Assembly: GCA_020636025.1 (NCBI GenBank)
Contig: JACJYQ010000006.1
Span: 434,001-498,000, forward strand
Source: Lewinellaceae bacterium
GTDB lineage: Bacteria; Bacteroidota; Bacteroidia; Chitinophagales; Saprospiraceae
Direction: 5' to 3'
Length of the DNA stretch: 64,000 nucleotides
Position 1 is the stretch's first letter. The number at the start of each line of letters is the position of its first letter. Under the pieces are notes generated by a model that saw nothing but the letters and a program-made list of their open reading frames with translations, was not told where the DNA came from and searched no databases. A program made the translations under genes and the position numbers. Of the stretch, positions 27,755-37,641 are shown piece by piece.

Positions 27755-29068
27755 CAGTAGTGTCCGGTTAAGGATTTGAAATTGTGTTATAGTTTATTGA
27801 TATTCAGGTTTTTATAGAGGTTTTGGTTTGTGAACGATTTGAATTTGTCGGGACCGTTGATCTTCGCCATCTAAAAGCGACGATGAACCGAGGAAAGTTT
27901 ATTTTCTCACAACTGATGAGTTTGATTCATCCTGAGGAATTTAACCGCTGCGTTGAACGCTACAAGGGTAATCACCGTGTTCGACAGTTCAGTTGCTGGC
28001 ACCAATTCCTGTGTCTTAGTTTCGGCCAACTGACCCACCGCGAGAGTCTTCGCGATATTGTCGTTTGTCTTCAAGCGCATAATTCCAAGTTGTATCACTT
28101 GGGGTTAACCAAAGGAGTAAGCCGTAGTACACTTGCCGATGCGAATGAACAACGCGATTGGCGTATTTACGCCGATCTGGCACAAGCTCTAATTCAAAAA
28201 GCCCGGGATTTGTATGCAGGAACAATTTTGGAAGAGGTCGATTTGGATAATTCCATTTATGCCCTGGATTCCACCACCATTGATTTGTGCCTCGAGGTTT
28301 TTTGGTGGGCCAAATTCCGCAAGCACAAGGCTGCAGTGAAATTGCATACGCTTTTTGATATTCGTTGTCAAGTGCCGTGCTTTATCCACATAACGGATGG
28401 ATTGTTCCACGATGTGAATGTATTAGACATTCTGGACTTCGAAAAAGAAGCTTTTTACATCATGGACAGAGGTTACCTGGATTGGATTCGGCTAAACTAT
28501 ATTCATTACCAGGGAGCCTACTTTGTAACACGGGCAAAGAAAAATCTTGCCTTTGAACGCATTTATTCCAACACCGTGGATAAAACCACTGGACTGAGAT
28601 GTGATCAGACCATTCGATTAAAGAACTACTATGCCTCACTAGACTACCCCGATAATTTGCGAAGAATCAAATATTATGACAAAGAACATGATAAAACATT
28701 CGTTTTTCTTACCAATAATTTTGATGTGGAAGCTATCCAAATCACTCTGCTATACAAATACCGATGGCAGATCGAACTGTTTTTCAAATGGGTCAAGCAG
28801 CACTTACGGATAAAGGTGTTTTGGGGCGAAAGTTCAAATGCTGTCAAAACTCAAATCTGGGTGGCTGTTTGCACCTATGTTCTGGTGGCGATTTTGCGAC
28901 AAACCCATCAAATCTCTATAAGCATGAACGAAATGTTACAAATTTTAAGCGTATCAGCTTTCGACAAAACACCTGTAAATCAATTACTTACGAACCCAAA
29001 TTACAAAAACGAAAACCCCGATAATCCTAATCAATTGATTCTCTTTGACTTATAACCGGACACTACTG
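27755..29068 (+). mobile_element. IS4-family insertion sequence, complete, with 9-bp target duplication
   Basis: The 1314-bp element has perfect 16-bp terminal inverted repeats (27755-27770 CAGTAGTGTCCGGTTA and 29053-29068). It is flanked by the direct repeat TATCGGTAT at 27746-27754 and 29069-29077. It carries one intact transposase gene opposite to the gene it interrupts. Perfect ends and target copies imply a recent insertion. Confidence 0.93.
27883..29055 (+). CDS. IS4-family transposase (DDE, DUF4372 N-terminus)
   Basis: This enzyme catalyses cut-and-paste transposition of the surrounding element. MNRGKFIFSQLMSLIHPEEF is the DUF4372-type N-terminal domain common in Bacteroidota IS4 transposases. 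Catalytic aspartates are in ALDSTTIDL and YIMDRGYLD. The YKYRWQIELFFKWVK stretch fits the IS4 signature Y-x2-R-x3-E-x6-K exactly. The ATG at 27883 begins the conserved domain; an upstream in-frame ATG at 27823 adds residues without similarity. The gene is intact (390 residues). Confidence 0.93.
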   Translation: MNRGKFIFSQLMSLIHPEEFNRCVERYKGNHRVRQFSCWHQFLCLSFGQLTHRESLRDIVVCLQAHNSKLYHLGLTKGVSRSTLADANEQRDWRIYADLAQALIQKARDLYAGTILEEVDLDNSIYALDSTTIDLCLEVFWWAKFRKHKAAVKLHTLFDIRCQVPCFIHITDGLFHDVNVLDILDFEKEAFYIMDRGYLDWIRLNYIHYQGAYFVTRAKKNLAFERIYSNTVDKTTGLRCDQTIRLKNYYASLDYPDNLRRIKYYDKEHDKTFVFLTNNFDVEAIQITLLYKYRWQIELFFKWVKQHLRIKVFWGESSNAVKTQIWVAVCTYVLVAILRQTHQISISMNEMLQILSVSAFDKTPVNQLLTNPNYKNENPDNPNQLILFDL

Positions 29069-31023
29069 TATCGGTATATATATTAATCTTTGGCTCTTCA
29101 TCCAAAATGACATACTTTACGGTTTTATAAGATTTAGTGCAACCAGTTGTGTTGTCAACTACTGTCATTGTTAAATAAGGTACATCTTTCGTAGGAACAA
29201 ATGTTCCATTTTTTGGAAGTACAGTTGTGCCATTATTTGTTACTGTTGAAGGAGGATATGGATCCCATATTACACTTATTTGAGAAAGGTCCAAGCCAGA
29301 CATAATGTTATTGTCAGAATCATCCCATAAAGGAAGAGTACTTCCGTCAATGGCAAACTTAACCTTAGGCACATATCCTACATGCCTCCAAATTGGCCCA
29401 ACAGTAATATTTGTACTTGCCTCAGCAAAACATCCAGTTATTGAATTTTCATATCGCAAAGTGTATGTATGTGTCCATGTTAAGGAGCTGGCAATTTCAT
29501 TTACCTGTAGTTCTTTTGTGTACAAGCCAAGCCCGGTCAGGTTCTGATTCTGATTAGTTGTTGTCCAGTAATAATGATGAATAAGGTCTCCAAATGGTGG
29601 ATTGTTTTCAATAGGTGAAACTGTAGGCTTCAGAATTGTTCCTTCACGAAAGCAAAGATCCATACTGGCCGGCAATGTCACTTGATGGTCATTGACAATA
29701 CCTGTTACTTCAGCAGCATCACTAGAAGTACATCCTCCATAAGCATCTGTTGCTGTGAGCGTATAGGTATAAGAATTCCCTGTAGGGAAGTCAGATACTG
29801 TTGGAATTGGAGAGTATACATCGCTCAGATAACCCAATACTGGATCTGAGCTAGTCCACTCATAACTATAGGTTCCTGATCCGCCCAGGTCAATACCTTC
29901 AGTCAGGCCAATCTGCCCTTCCCCATCAGTACAAACTGACCAGTTTAGATTTGGCAGTTCAAGCAGTAAAGGAGTCGCAGTTACCGTTATTTGTTTGCTT
30001 AGGGAACAAACTGGCATACCAGAGGCATCTAACATGTCAACAATCAAATCATAAACTTTATTACCACTTGCAGGAGCCATGAAAACCGGATTGGGGTCTT
30101 CAGGATCATTTGACTCAAAATCAAGAGAGCCACTACTTGTGCTCCAGGAATATGAATAATTATTTGTTCCTCCAGAAACTAATGGACTTAAACTAAATGC
30201 TGAGGAAACGCCAGGGCATCTGGTGTACTCATCATCAAGGTTTATTCGAAAAGGATCAAATGCAATCAGTTGATTTTTTTCAACTATGTTATTTGCATAG
30301 TCTTCTACAACTAATTTTACAAAAAATTCTGCATATGATCCTGCCCGAAATTGCTGGAAATAGGAGTGTTCCAGGTTAACCTGTATAGATCCAGGTGTAT
30401 TGTTTGACGAGGGGTTAAAAATATCTATCTCCTCATCCAGATTATTTACATCAAATGCTTTCCAAGTATAATTCTTGTATCTATAATCGTTTCCTATTAA
30501 TTTCCAGCCGCCACCGCTTACTATGGGGAGTAAATCAAATGTTCTGCATTGTCCCTCTACTTCAATATCTTCTAAAACCAGCTCTTCAGGCACAATATAT
30601 ATTAAGCATGGATTAGATTTGGACTCACATAAATTTGTTGTATTATCTGGAGGTTGTACATTAGGGTTGGTTTCATAAGCATTTGCCTGCACAGACATAC
30701 ACCCCCAATGTTTCCTATTGTTCGTGGACACCATTAGTCCACATGAGTTTTCAACTAGATTCAATCCATACGAAGACCCGTATTCATGTTGCGGTAGATA
30801 TTCCAAAGGATTGTTACACTTGTAAAATAGAACTGGGTCAAGAGTTCCCGGCATAGTATTTAATACGACAGTAGGGGTCTCGGAGTCATCAGTAAACTGC
30901 CATTTCCATCGAACGTTAGATCCCCAACATGGCTCCCCAGAGGTGTTCACAAAGCTAATTCCTGCATAAATCGGATTTCCCATTCCAGGATAATACATAG
31001 CCAATGTATTATCCCCAGCCAGT
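29069..31023 (-). pseudogene. Middle fragment of the IS-interrupted, frameshifted PKD/T9SS surface protein
   Basis: The frame encodes Ig/PKD-like repeats (NYSYSWSTSSGSLDFESN, GTYSYEWTSSDPVLGYLSD) and conserved Cys pairs. At its 3' end it runs into the IS right end, where a stop codon arises at 29031. At its 5' end the frame is open to an ATG at 31106, but that stretch overlaps the upstream PKD frame. The natural reading switches frame near 31020, in the GGGG run of the sequence coding NGTGWG/DNTLAMYY. Loss of one G would fuse both frames. It is not an independent gene. Confidence 0.75.
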
Positions 31024-32019
31024 ACCATTAGATAACGTCCATTCACCGCCGCTACTATTGCCATCGCCGCACACAACAATGTCTTTAGTTGCCTGCATTG
31101 AACCATTTAAATCAGAAACTTTGAGCTTGACTATATAGGGCGTATTACCATTAGAAGGTGTCGCATATTGGTGAATAGCAACTCCTCCACCATCGAAATT
31201 GTCAATAAAAGTATTACCGTCACCAAAATCCCATTCGTAAATAATTGGATACTCAAAAGCGGTCAATGGATCTATATCAGGAAGAAAAACTATATTAGAA
31301 TTGGGAATGTAACAGCCTCCACTATTAGTGCCATTTAAATTTATTTCCAATGGATAAATAAAATCTTTAACCTTGATCTCAAGACATTTATAATCAGAGT
31401 TGCCAATAGCATCAAATACTTCTACGCAAACGTTATTACCGTAACCGCCTGTCCCTTGAAAACTTGCAGTGAATGTAGGACCTCCATCAATTGGCTGTGA
31501 AGGAGGGGAACAGCCTGTTGGGCAATCACTGGGGCAATAAGCACTCCCCAAATCCCATTTGAAACGATACGGTGGTTGACCACCTATTACATTGGCATTA
31601 AATATTGCTTGTTGGCATTCCCCCAAAAGTGTAGGACCTGATAACTCGAGCCATAATGAGGAAGGAGAAACACTGTTAATGACAATCGTTTCAGTCTGTG
31701 TATATGTAAGGGTACATGGAGAAGGGTAACTTACTGTCATGGTGACTACGTAGGTACCCTCTTCACTATAGATATGGGTGGGAGTGGTTCCTTCATCAAT
31801 AGCCCCATCCCCAAATGACCAGTTAAATATTTGATCTGGGTCACAGCTTTCTGCATTAAATACAACTGTAAATCCGTCTGGTTGGATATTGTATGTAAAT
31901 TGGGAATAAGGTGGCATGCATTGTGCGATTAAGGAGCCATTTTTTAAAAGAAAAAATGCTACAACCAGATATACAGAGCTTAGAAAACACAGATTTGATT
32001 TATTGCAAAAACGGTTCAT
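31009..32019 (-). pseudogene. N-terminal fragment of the PKD/T9SS surface protein (signal peptide and PKD domains)
   Basis: It begins with a signal peptide (hydrophobic SSVYLVVAFFLLKNGSLIAQ), then PKD domains (FNWSFGDGAIDEGTTPTHIY and YEWDFGDGNTFIDNFDGG). The frame stops at 31009, just after a G-run where the next PKD region continues in another frame. Joined with the fragments at 29069-31023 and 26784-27745 it would make a protein of about 1300 residues ending in a T9SS domain. The frameshift could be real decay, phase variation at a short homopolymer, or a sequence error; I cannot tell which. Confidence 0.75.
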
Positions 32020-32067
32020 TTTAAAATTGCTTAATTTTTACATATGGTTAATCTATAGGATAATAGA

Positions 32068-32985
32068 TTAATTAAAATTAAATATTGTTTCTGCATTTTG
32101 GATAATCAATGCAAAAGAGATTTTGTTTATATCCTTCAAAAGCTGCTTATCTATTATTTGAAGCCCCCCTTTATCCTTGTTGATGATAATAAATTTTCCC
32201 CTTAGATTAACATGAACATCTGTATTAGTTATTTCTTTTTTATTTATTTCATAAATCTCTCCAGACTCCGTTACCAAATAATTCTTGCTTCCATTGCCAA
32301 AACACCAAAATGGACTATCTAAATTAATTGGCCAAGAATGAAGACGTTTCCAAGGCCTAGCTCCAACCCTATTAAGATCACTAGGTCTAACCCCCTTGCC
32401 TAAGGGCGCTGGACATAGTGCCCACTCTTCAATAATTTTAGAAGCGTCAATGTATATATAATATAAAAACGTATCTTTTGTAGATAAAAAATCAAAATAT
32501 AAATCTCCTTTTAATGTATCGCTTTTATAATAAATTCGTTCATAATAACGATCAAATGGGCCAATATCAGTAAGTAAAAAACGCTCTTTATCATTAAAAT
32601 AAATAGCTGATCTCTCTGCGCCATTTACATAAATTTTCTTCAATGTATCTATACCAAAATACACAAGATTGCCTCTCGTGATTTTATAAGGGTCATAAGA
32701 AAGTCTTAATTGAATTAAACAATCATCTATAACATCCCAGTTGAATGGCTGTTTTGTAAATTGATTTTTAGGTTTAAAATATTTACTAATTATACTGGGA
32801 TTAATTCCCTCATGTGGAATTTGAAAAAATTCCATCGGTTCCTGAATAAAAGCATCAAATATATAGGCTTTATTATTTTCAATTACAATTTTTTCATTGC
32901 GCAAATCATTGGTTCTAGATTCGATTATTTGAGCCTTTAAACAATCGAATAAAAACACAAAATTTATTATTAAGACTAATTTCAT
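32068..32985 (-). CDS. Predicted exported protein of unknown function
   Basis: A signal peptide (MKLVLIINFVFLFDCLKAQ) precedes about 285 residues rich in aromatic and charged residues with no motif I recognise. There is no T9SS domain or lipobox, so it may stay in the periplasm. The gene sits between the transglutaminase-like gene (144 bp upstream) and the PKD surface gene (48 bp downstream), all on one strand, which suggests a role in the same surface system. Codon use is as AT-rich as the rest of the locus. Confidence 0.6.
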   Translation of the reverse strand: MKLVLIINFVFLFDCLKAQIIESRTNDLRNEKIVIENNKAYIFDAFIQEPMEFFQIPHEGINPSIISKYFKPKNQFTKQPFNWDVIDDCLIQLRLSYDPYKITRGNLVYFGIDTLKKIYVNGAERSAIYFNDKERFLLTDIGPFDRYYERIYYKSDTLKGDLYFDFLSTKDTFLYYIYIDASKIIEEWALCPAPLGKGVRPSDLNRVGARPWKRLHSWPINLDSPFWCFGNGSKNYLVTESGEIYEINKKEITNTDVHVNLRGKFIIINKDKGGLQIIDKQLLKDINKISFALIIQNAETIFNFN

Positions 32986-33129
32986 AATTGGTAAATTAAT
33001 TCGGGTTAACGTTGAAATTATATTTACTTTTCAAAGTAGTAGACACGCCCATACTATTTGTAATTAATTATAGGAATAATAGAGCTTGATGTCATCAGTA
33101 TTTTAGATGATCATAGGGTTGAAGGTTTG

Positions 33130-34524
33130 TTACCAGTCATCATCCTCATCTAGAAATGGCAATTTAACGTGGATATATGGATAATCGAGTGAATTGTTCA
33201 TAATAATAAAATAAATGTTAGGATCCATCATGTCGGTAATGTAATAAGCACTAATATTCGCATCCAAGCCAGGAACCGTTTCTATTAGGTTGTAAGGAGG
33301 AGGGAGAAATACTGGTGCTCCATAAAACAATCCATAAGATGGATCATAAAACGTTCCTAGAACCCTAACAATACCATGACTTCCAAAATCAGATTGAGGG
33401 TTACTATTGTTTTGGGCACTTGCAGGTGTAATTAGTGTGACCTCTTCATAATCCCAGTTATATGAGTTATTTAAGTAAAATGGAGATCCTTTTACATTTA
33501 TATAGGGAAAGTCTGGATTGCCCGAAATTCCAGGAGGAGAATCAATCCATGTTTTGACAAAAAAGCCCGGGGAAGTCCCTATTTGGCTTCCAGCAACAGT
33601 TACTAAATTATTTAACTCTTGGAAACCTTGTGATTTTAGTACATCAATAAAAAATTTAACCCAAGCCCAGCATATCCCATCCTTATATAATAGTAAATCT
33701 CTCGTATTTGAACCCAAACTACCTCCGGTCCATTGACCATAATATTTCAAGGGCTCACCATTAATATTAGTTACTTGCCGCAAAGAAAAATAGTTTTTAA
33801 TATTTTCAACAAGATCTTCATACGTGTTCATTTTATCACCATATTTACAACCAATATGAACTACAGTCAAATAATGGTAATATCCTTTACTTGGTTCTTC
33901 TTTTTTGGGAACCTCTTTGGTTATATAAAGAGGATTATCACTAGTTCCAGCATCTGTCCAAGCACCATCCAAGTCATAAGCCCATTCCCAGTTGATAGTA
34001 AACATAGGAAAATAATGGATCTTATTTAAGGTAAATTCATCTTCAATTGATGTCGCCGGGTATTCCAAATGTTTTTTATTGCCAGAGAGCACTAATTTTT
34101 TCGGAGGTAGGTTTGTGGCAAAAGCAATATTGCCAGATTCATCTAACCCTTGAACAGTAGCTCTTGCAAAAAAATCACATCCATTTTGTGGAAGTCCATC
34201 TGGACCTATGCATGAATTATTTGAACCATCAAGAGAAAAACTTGCAGAAACTCTGGCCTGACAGCCACTGACATAGCAAACCGGTTTTCGAATAACACTA
34301 CCATCAGAGTTAAGCTTCCACGCTTTGGTTTTTATTCCATCGGAAATATTGGTGCCATTAGTCCCGTCAACTTTAAGTTGTATCCAATGTGTAGTTTTAT
34401 TTTGAGGTTGCCAAAACTCAACAGACTCCAAATTAACAGAGGGTAGCTGAGCGATAAGCCCTCTATGTATTAGAAAGAAAATAATTACTAAAAGCTGAGT
34501 ATTGATCATGTTGGCGTTTTTCAT
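33130..34524 (-). CDS. Secreted transglutaminase-like protein with a novel N-terminal domain
   Basis: A signal peptide (about residues 1-25, ending GLIAQ) is followed by a 180-residue N-terminal domain shared with the frameshifted paralogue at 35 kb (KTKAWKLNSDGSVIRKPVCY; WAYDLDGAWTDAGTSDNPLY). A transglutaminase-like fold is suggested by the candidate triad: Cys in KDGICWAWVKFF, His in SHGIVRVLGTFYDPSYG, Asp in that DPSYG. The paralogue keeps the same His-to-Asp spacing of 11 residues. Such enzymes cross-link proteins or act as cysteine proteases. No T9SS domain is visible. Its start overlaps the upstream gene by four bases, so they are translationally coupled. Confidence 0.65.
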   Translation of the reverse strand: MKNANMINTQLLVIIFFLIHRGLIAQLPSVNLESVEFWQPQNKTTHWIQLKVDGTNGTNISDGIKTKAWKLNSDGSVIRKPVCYVSGCQARVSASFSLDGSNNSCIGPDGLPQNGCDFFARATVQGLDESGNIAFATNLPPKKLVLSGNKKHLEYPATSIEDEFTLNKIHYFPMFTINWEWAYDLDGAWTDAGTSDNPLYITKEVPKKEEPSKGYYHYLTVVHIGCKYGDKMNTYEDLVENIKNYFSLRQVTNINGEPLKYYGQWTGGSLGSNTRDLLLYKDGICWAWVKFFIDVLKSQGFQELNNLVTVAGSQIGTSPGFFVKTWIDSPPGISGNPDFPYINVKGSPFYLNNSYNWDYEEVTLITPASAQNNSNPQSDFGSHGIVRVLGTFYDPSYGLFYGAPVFLPPPYNLIETVPGLDANISAYYITDMMDPNIYFIIMNNSLDYPYIHVKLPFLDEDDDW

Positions 34525-34991
34525 TCCTCTATTAGTTCTACTGATTTTTTATCATAATCAAATAAATAGTTGTATTTCTTTCCTAATTCAGTGTACTCGA
34601 CCTTGTTAGAATTTAAGATTTTAAGTGAAAAGTTACCATATGTCTCATTTGACAACGTTCGCAAATGCCCACCTAATAAAGGGTCAAATCGATCTCCTTT
34701 TAGTATATAATTAGTGAAAGCTAAAAAATAGCCATTTTGATAAATACAAACAAAAATCCCATCTTTGTACAATGCATCAATCACTTTTACATGCATATGC
34801 ACCGCGCCTGGATATTTAAAAACTGTATCAACCTTCACTTCATCTTTGGAACTACGGAGTGCTACTATGTCATTCCCCATTTCTAAAAATGTTATTTCGT
34901 TCTCACGATCAGTCTCAGCATATATAACCTTTTGTGAAAAAACTTGAATACTGAACAGAAATGAAATACAATAAAATATAAGCTTCTTCAT
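34521..34991 (-). CDS. Small predicted exported protein of unknown function
   Basis: The 156-residue product has a signal peptide (MKKLIFYCISFLFSIQVFSQ) and a short beta-rich body that I do not recognise. It overlaps both neighbours by four bases: the upstream frameshifted transglutaminase-like gene and the downstream intact one. This packing argues for one operon. It could be a periplasmic partner or inhibitor of the adjacent enzymes; that is inference from context only. Confidence 0.6.
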   Translation of the reverse strand: MKKLIFYCISFLFSIQVFSQKVIYAETDRENEITFLEMGNDIVALRSSKDEVKVDTVFKYPGAVHMHVKVIDALYKDGIFVCIYQNGYFLAFTNYILKGDRFDPLLGGHLRTLSNETYGNFSLKILNSNKVEYTELGKKYNYLFDYDKKSVELIEE

Positions 34992-35660
34992 TCGCCAATG
35001 AATTTAATAGTAGTATAATTTGAAGATGATGGCAGTTGGTGCAACCATATAAGGTAATAAATTAAGCCTTGGGGATTAATATAAGTCAAGAATGTTCCGT
35101 ATCCATCCAACAATTCATTCACCCAAGAATACTTATCAGCAAATGGACCCTTACCATAAGAAGGGTCATAATATTGACCATTATATTTAAATAAAACATG
35201 ATCATCAAATATAGAATATGGATTATCCAAAAGGCCTTGTGCACCTAATCCGATTTGATCTGCACCAAATAAACTTTGCACCAAGCTCCCATCAGGGTTA
35301 ACAATATCAACATTTTCATTTTCATTTTGATCATAATAGAATTGATTTTCCCCATTTGAGAAGTCCCATTTCTTTACAAAAAACCTCGAAATAATCACCA
35401 GCTCTTCCAACCCAGTCCCCTGATTAATGGCTTTTATACCATGCAATATTAATCTCGCGCCAGAGCCAGGCAGATTAAGAACCGGGTCAGCATCATCCAA
35501 TAATACGTTTGTAGGATTGTCAGGATCATTTGGTGTTGGGAAAAGTGAATTGCCAAAAAATTGCTCTACCTCAATTAAGTAGGTATCTTCAAGTGTATTC
35601 GAGAACACCCCAACTGATCCAGCTGGGTTATAAGGCAAAACCTTTATTTGTTGCCCGTCT
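34988..35660 (-). pseudogene. C-terminal part of a frameshifted transglutaminase-like paralogue
   Basis: This frame carries the second half of the catalytic domain: His in FDDHVLFKYNGQYYDPSYG and the Asp of DPSYG, as in the intact paralogue. It lacks a signal peptide. Only a TTG at 35638 could serve as a start, but the frame stays open further upstream (RLDGQQIKVLPYNPAG), right up to where the upstream frame stops at 35659. A single-base change near 35660 would fuse both parts into one protein of about 520 residues. Confidence 0.75.
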
Positions 35661-36561
35661 AACCTTGCGCATTAATTGTTTCGGTAAGAAAATCAACCCA
35701 CTCGTTGCACCTGCCATCCTCATATGCCGAACCGGAAGCATTTTCTAGTAAATACTCTAAGCCTCTGTTTTGCCGTGTTAAAATTGGATCGCCGTAATAA
35801 TTCAGACAGTTGCCTTCAGGGTCGTCAACTCTTTTTATACACTTAGTGGCAAATTCCTGATTTATTTCATCAAAAACATTTTGATCCTGTGTTTGGTTAT
35901 TGGCAGCAACACACCCCAGATACAAACATGTATGGAAAATTGGTGACGCCAAACTTCCGGGATAAATGGGCTTCGCATGCGTAACATATAAGCGATTGTC
36001 GGTTGTTCCTGCATCCTCCCATGGCCCATCGATACTCCTAGACCATTTCCATGAAATCTTAAATTGGTCAAAGTACCTGGTTTTGTTCTTTTCAAAGATG
36101 GAGGTAATTGCTTCAGTTAAATATTCAAAAACAGTATTTGAGCCCGATTTCACCAGTTGTTTTGATGGCAGCTCCATTCCCAATGGGGTGCCAAACTCAT
36201 CCAAAATATCCGCTTTAGCAAAATATTTAACAGGAACTGCCTGACCATTTGCATTTCTACAATTGCCATTTGACCCGGCAATTTTGAAACAAGCACTAAT
36301 TCTTGGTGTGCTTCCACTTACATACGCTACTGGTTTCTTTAAAATGGAGCCATCTGAATTAAGCATCCAAGCCTTTGTTTTGTTTGGTCCAGACAACTCA
36401 ATGTTTGACAGACCATCTTCTTTGATTCTCACCCAATAGTCCAACCCTTCAACAGGGCTAAAAAACTCAACCCGGATTACAGATATGTCTCCACTTTGAG
36501 CCGTCAAGCTGTTGGTGACAAATAATAAAATAATTGAAAGGGTAATAAAGAGTCTTTTCAT
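35659..36561 (-). pseudogene. N-terminal part of a frameshifted transglutaminase-like paralogue
   Basis: A signal peptide (MKRLFITLSIILLFVTNSLT) is followed by the same N-terminal domain as the 33-kb paralogue (KTKAWMLNSDGSILKKPVAY; DAGTTDNRLYVTHAKP) and the catalytic Cys region EDGRCNEWVDFL. The frame then stops at TAG (35659-35661). His and Asp of the triad are in another frame downstream, so this product would be inactive. It is the first gene of the locus. A TACTTTTG element lies about 210 bp upstream. Confidence 0.75.
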
Positions 36562-36768
36562 TGTTTAAAAAACTAGTTGTGTAGGGCTAATTTTCAAGTG
36601 CAAGAAATTTAATCATCGTAAGGGTAAATGATGATTGAACAACTGATCAACTCAATTATAAAGTACTTTATTCCGCTTGTTTTACTTATTTATTCTTCTT
36701 AAACCTCAAGAGTTTCTTTGAGGCATTTCGGTCGATTTAAAATTTATCAAATACTACGTACATGTTTG

Positions 36769-36776
36769 CAAAAGTA
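36769..36776 (-). promoter_or_regulatory. Candidate promoter of the secreted-protein locus
   Basis: The reverse strand reads TACTTTTG, an exact TAnnTTTG match, with no clear -33 element. It would give a leader of about 200 nt for the gene starting at 36561. The stretch 36562-36824 has no gene. Confidence 0.4.
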
Positions 36777-36806
36777 TAGGATTGTCAAGCTTCTGAATAG
36801 GAGCTT

Positions 36807-36836
36807 ATCGGGAATTATCGGGAATTATCGGGAATT
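36807..36836. repeat. Three tandem 10-bp repeats across the stop codon of the small HTH gene
   Basis: ATCGGGAATT occurs three times in a row. The stop codon of the gene at 36825-37010 lies inside the array. Gain or loss of one 10-bp unit would keep the same stop and only change the 3' untranslated part. Confidence 0.85.
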
Positions 36837-37010
36837 TCTATTGAATTCTGGAGATCCCAACCTCTCATAGATTTCTTTAACCACCTTTGGTAAGAGTCGT
36901 GATCGTTTTTCAAGTTGGACTCCTTCCTTTTCACACCACTTTATTAAGGTTTTTACATCAACACCATATTGATCAGCAATTTCCTTTCTGGTTTTAACTT
37001 GAGATATCAT
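36825..37010 (-). CDS. Small helix-turn-helix protein
   Basis: The 61-residue product is almost entirely a helix-turn-helix: TRKEIADQYGVDVKTLIKWC resembles the first two helices of a MerR/excisionase-like or transposase-type HTH. Short proteins of this type are frequent in Bacteroidota accessory regions. It could be a regulator or a remnant of a larger recombinase. A perfect 7-bp inverted repeat (ATACGAA/TTCGTAT, 37114-37134) lies about 100 bp upstream and may be an operator. Confidence 0.6.
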   Translation of the reverse strand: MISQVKTRKEIADQYGVDVKTLIKWCEKEGVQLEKRSRLLPKVVKEIYERLGSPEFNRNSR

Positions 37011-37316
37011 GATCTAATTTTTGTGGTTATTAGTTTCAGAACAAAGGTTCTTTTTTCTCGGGTAACATTTAGTAACACTTTTTTAATTGAATTCCACAAA
37101 CTAGCATTAGTGCATACGAAATGATTATTCGTATTCGCCTTTAAGTGTTAAGATGTCGACTAACAAATTGGTAATTACTCTATTAGCAATAATCTGATCA
37201 GAACGATTATTGTGGAAAGAAGCTTTTCCAAGCTGAATAAAGACATGCAATAAATGGGTAAAATGAGGCAATTTGTCGGGTTATAGTTTTCGTGTTGGGT
37301 TAGTTAAATACAAGTA

Positions 37317-37584
37317 GTGATCAAGCCTATCATTTGCATTCAAAAAGGACGCGATGAAGACGATTGGATTGATGAAGATGGTATTAGACAGATTGTAATT
37401 CACTTGCCATATACTGAAGTAAAGTTTTCAAGTGATGTATGTCCAATGATACTTATGAAGGCAACAAAACGATTAGGAATGGGACCTTCACATTAGAGAA
37501 GTAGTTCGCTATAAAATCGGTATCGACTTTGTCGGCAACATTATGATCAATAACTTTCAGGACAATCATGGATTATATTTTTGA
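37317..37584 (+). pseudogene. Relic of a short protein gene, frameshifted
   Basis: From a GTG at 37317 the frame reads QKGRDEDDWIDEDGIRQIVI and LMKATKRLGMGPSH, then stops at 37494. The +1 frame then continues with coding-like sequence (DLHIREVVRYKIGIDFVGN) to a stop at 37582. The two pieces together look like one 85-90-residue protein broken by a single-base change. I do not recognise the family. Start and extent are uncertain. Confidence 0.35.
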
Positions 37585-37641
37585 CAAAAATAGATTAAAA
37601 AAAACATAAAGTCAATATTGACTGGCGAATAACTGGGTTAT

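Noticed and set aside
29031..31106. An independent gene starting at the ATG 31106 with a signal-like LLCAAMAIVAAVNG
   Set aside because: The overlapping upstream frame encodes a continuing PKD domain there. The signal-like look is a shifted-frame coincidence, and the 3' end is IS sequence.
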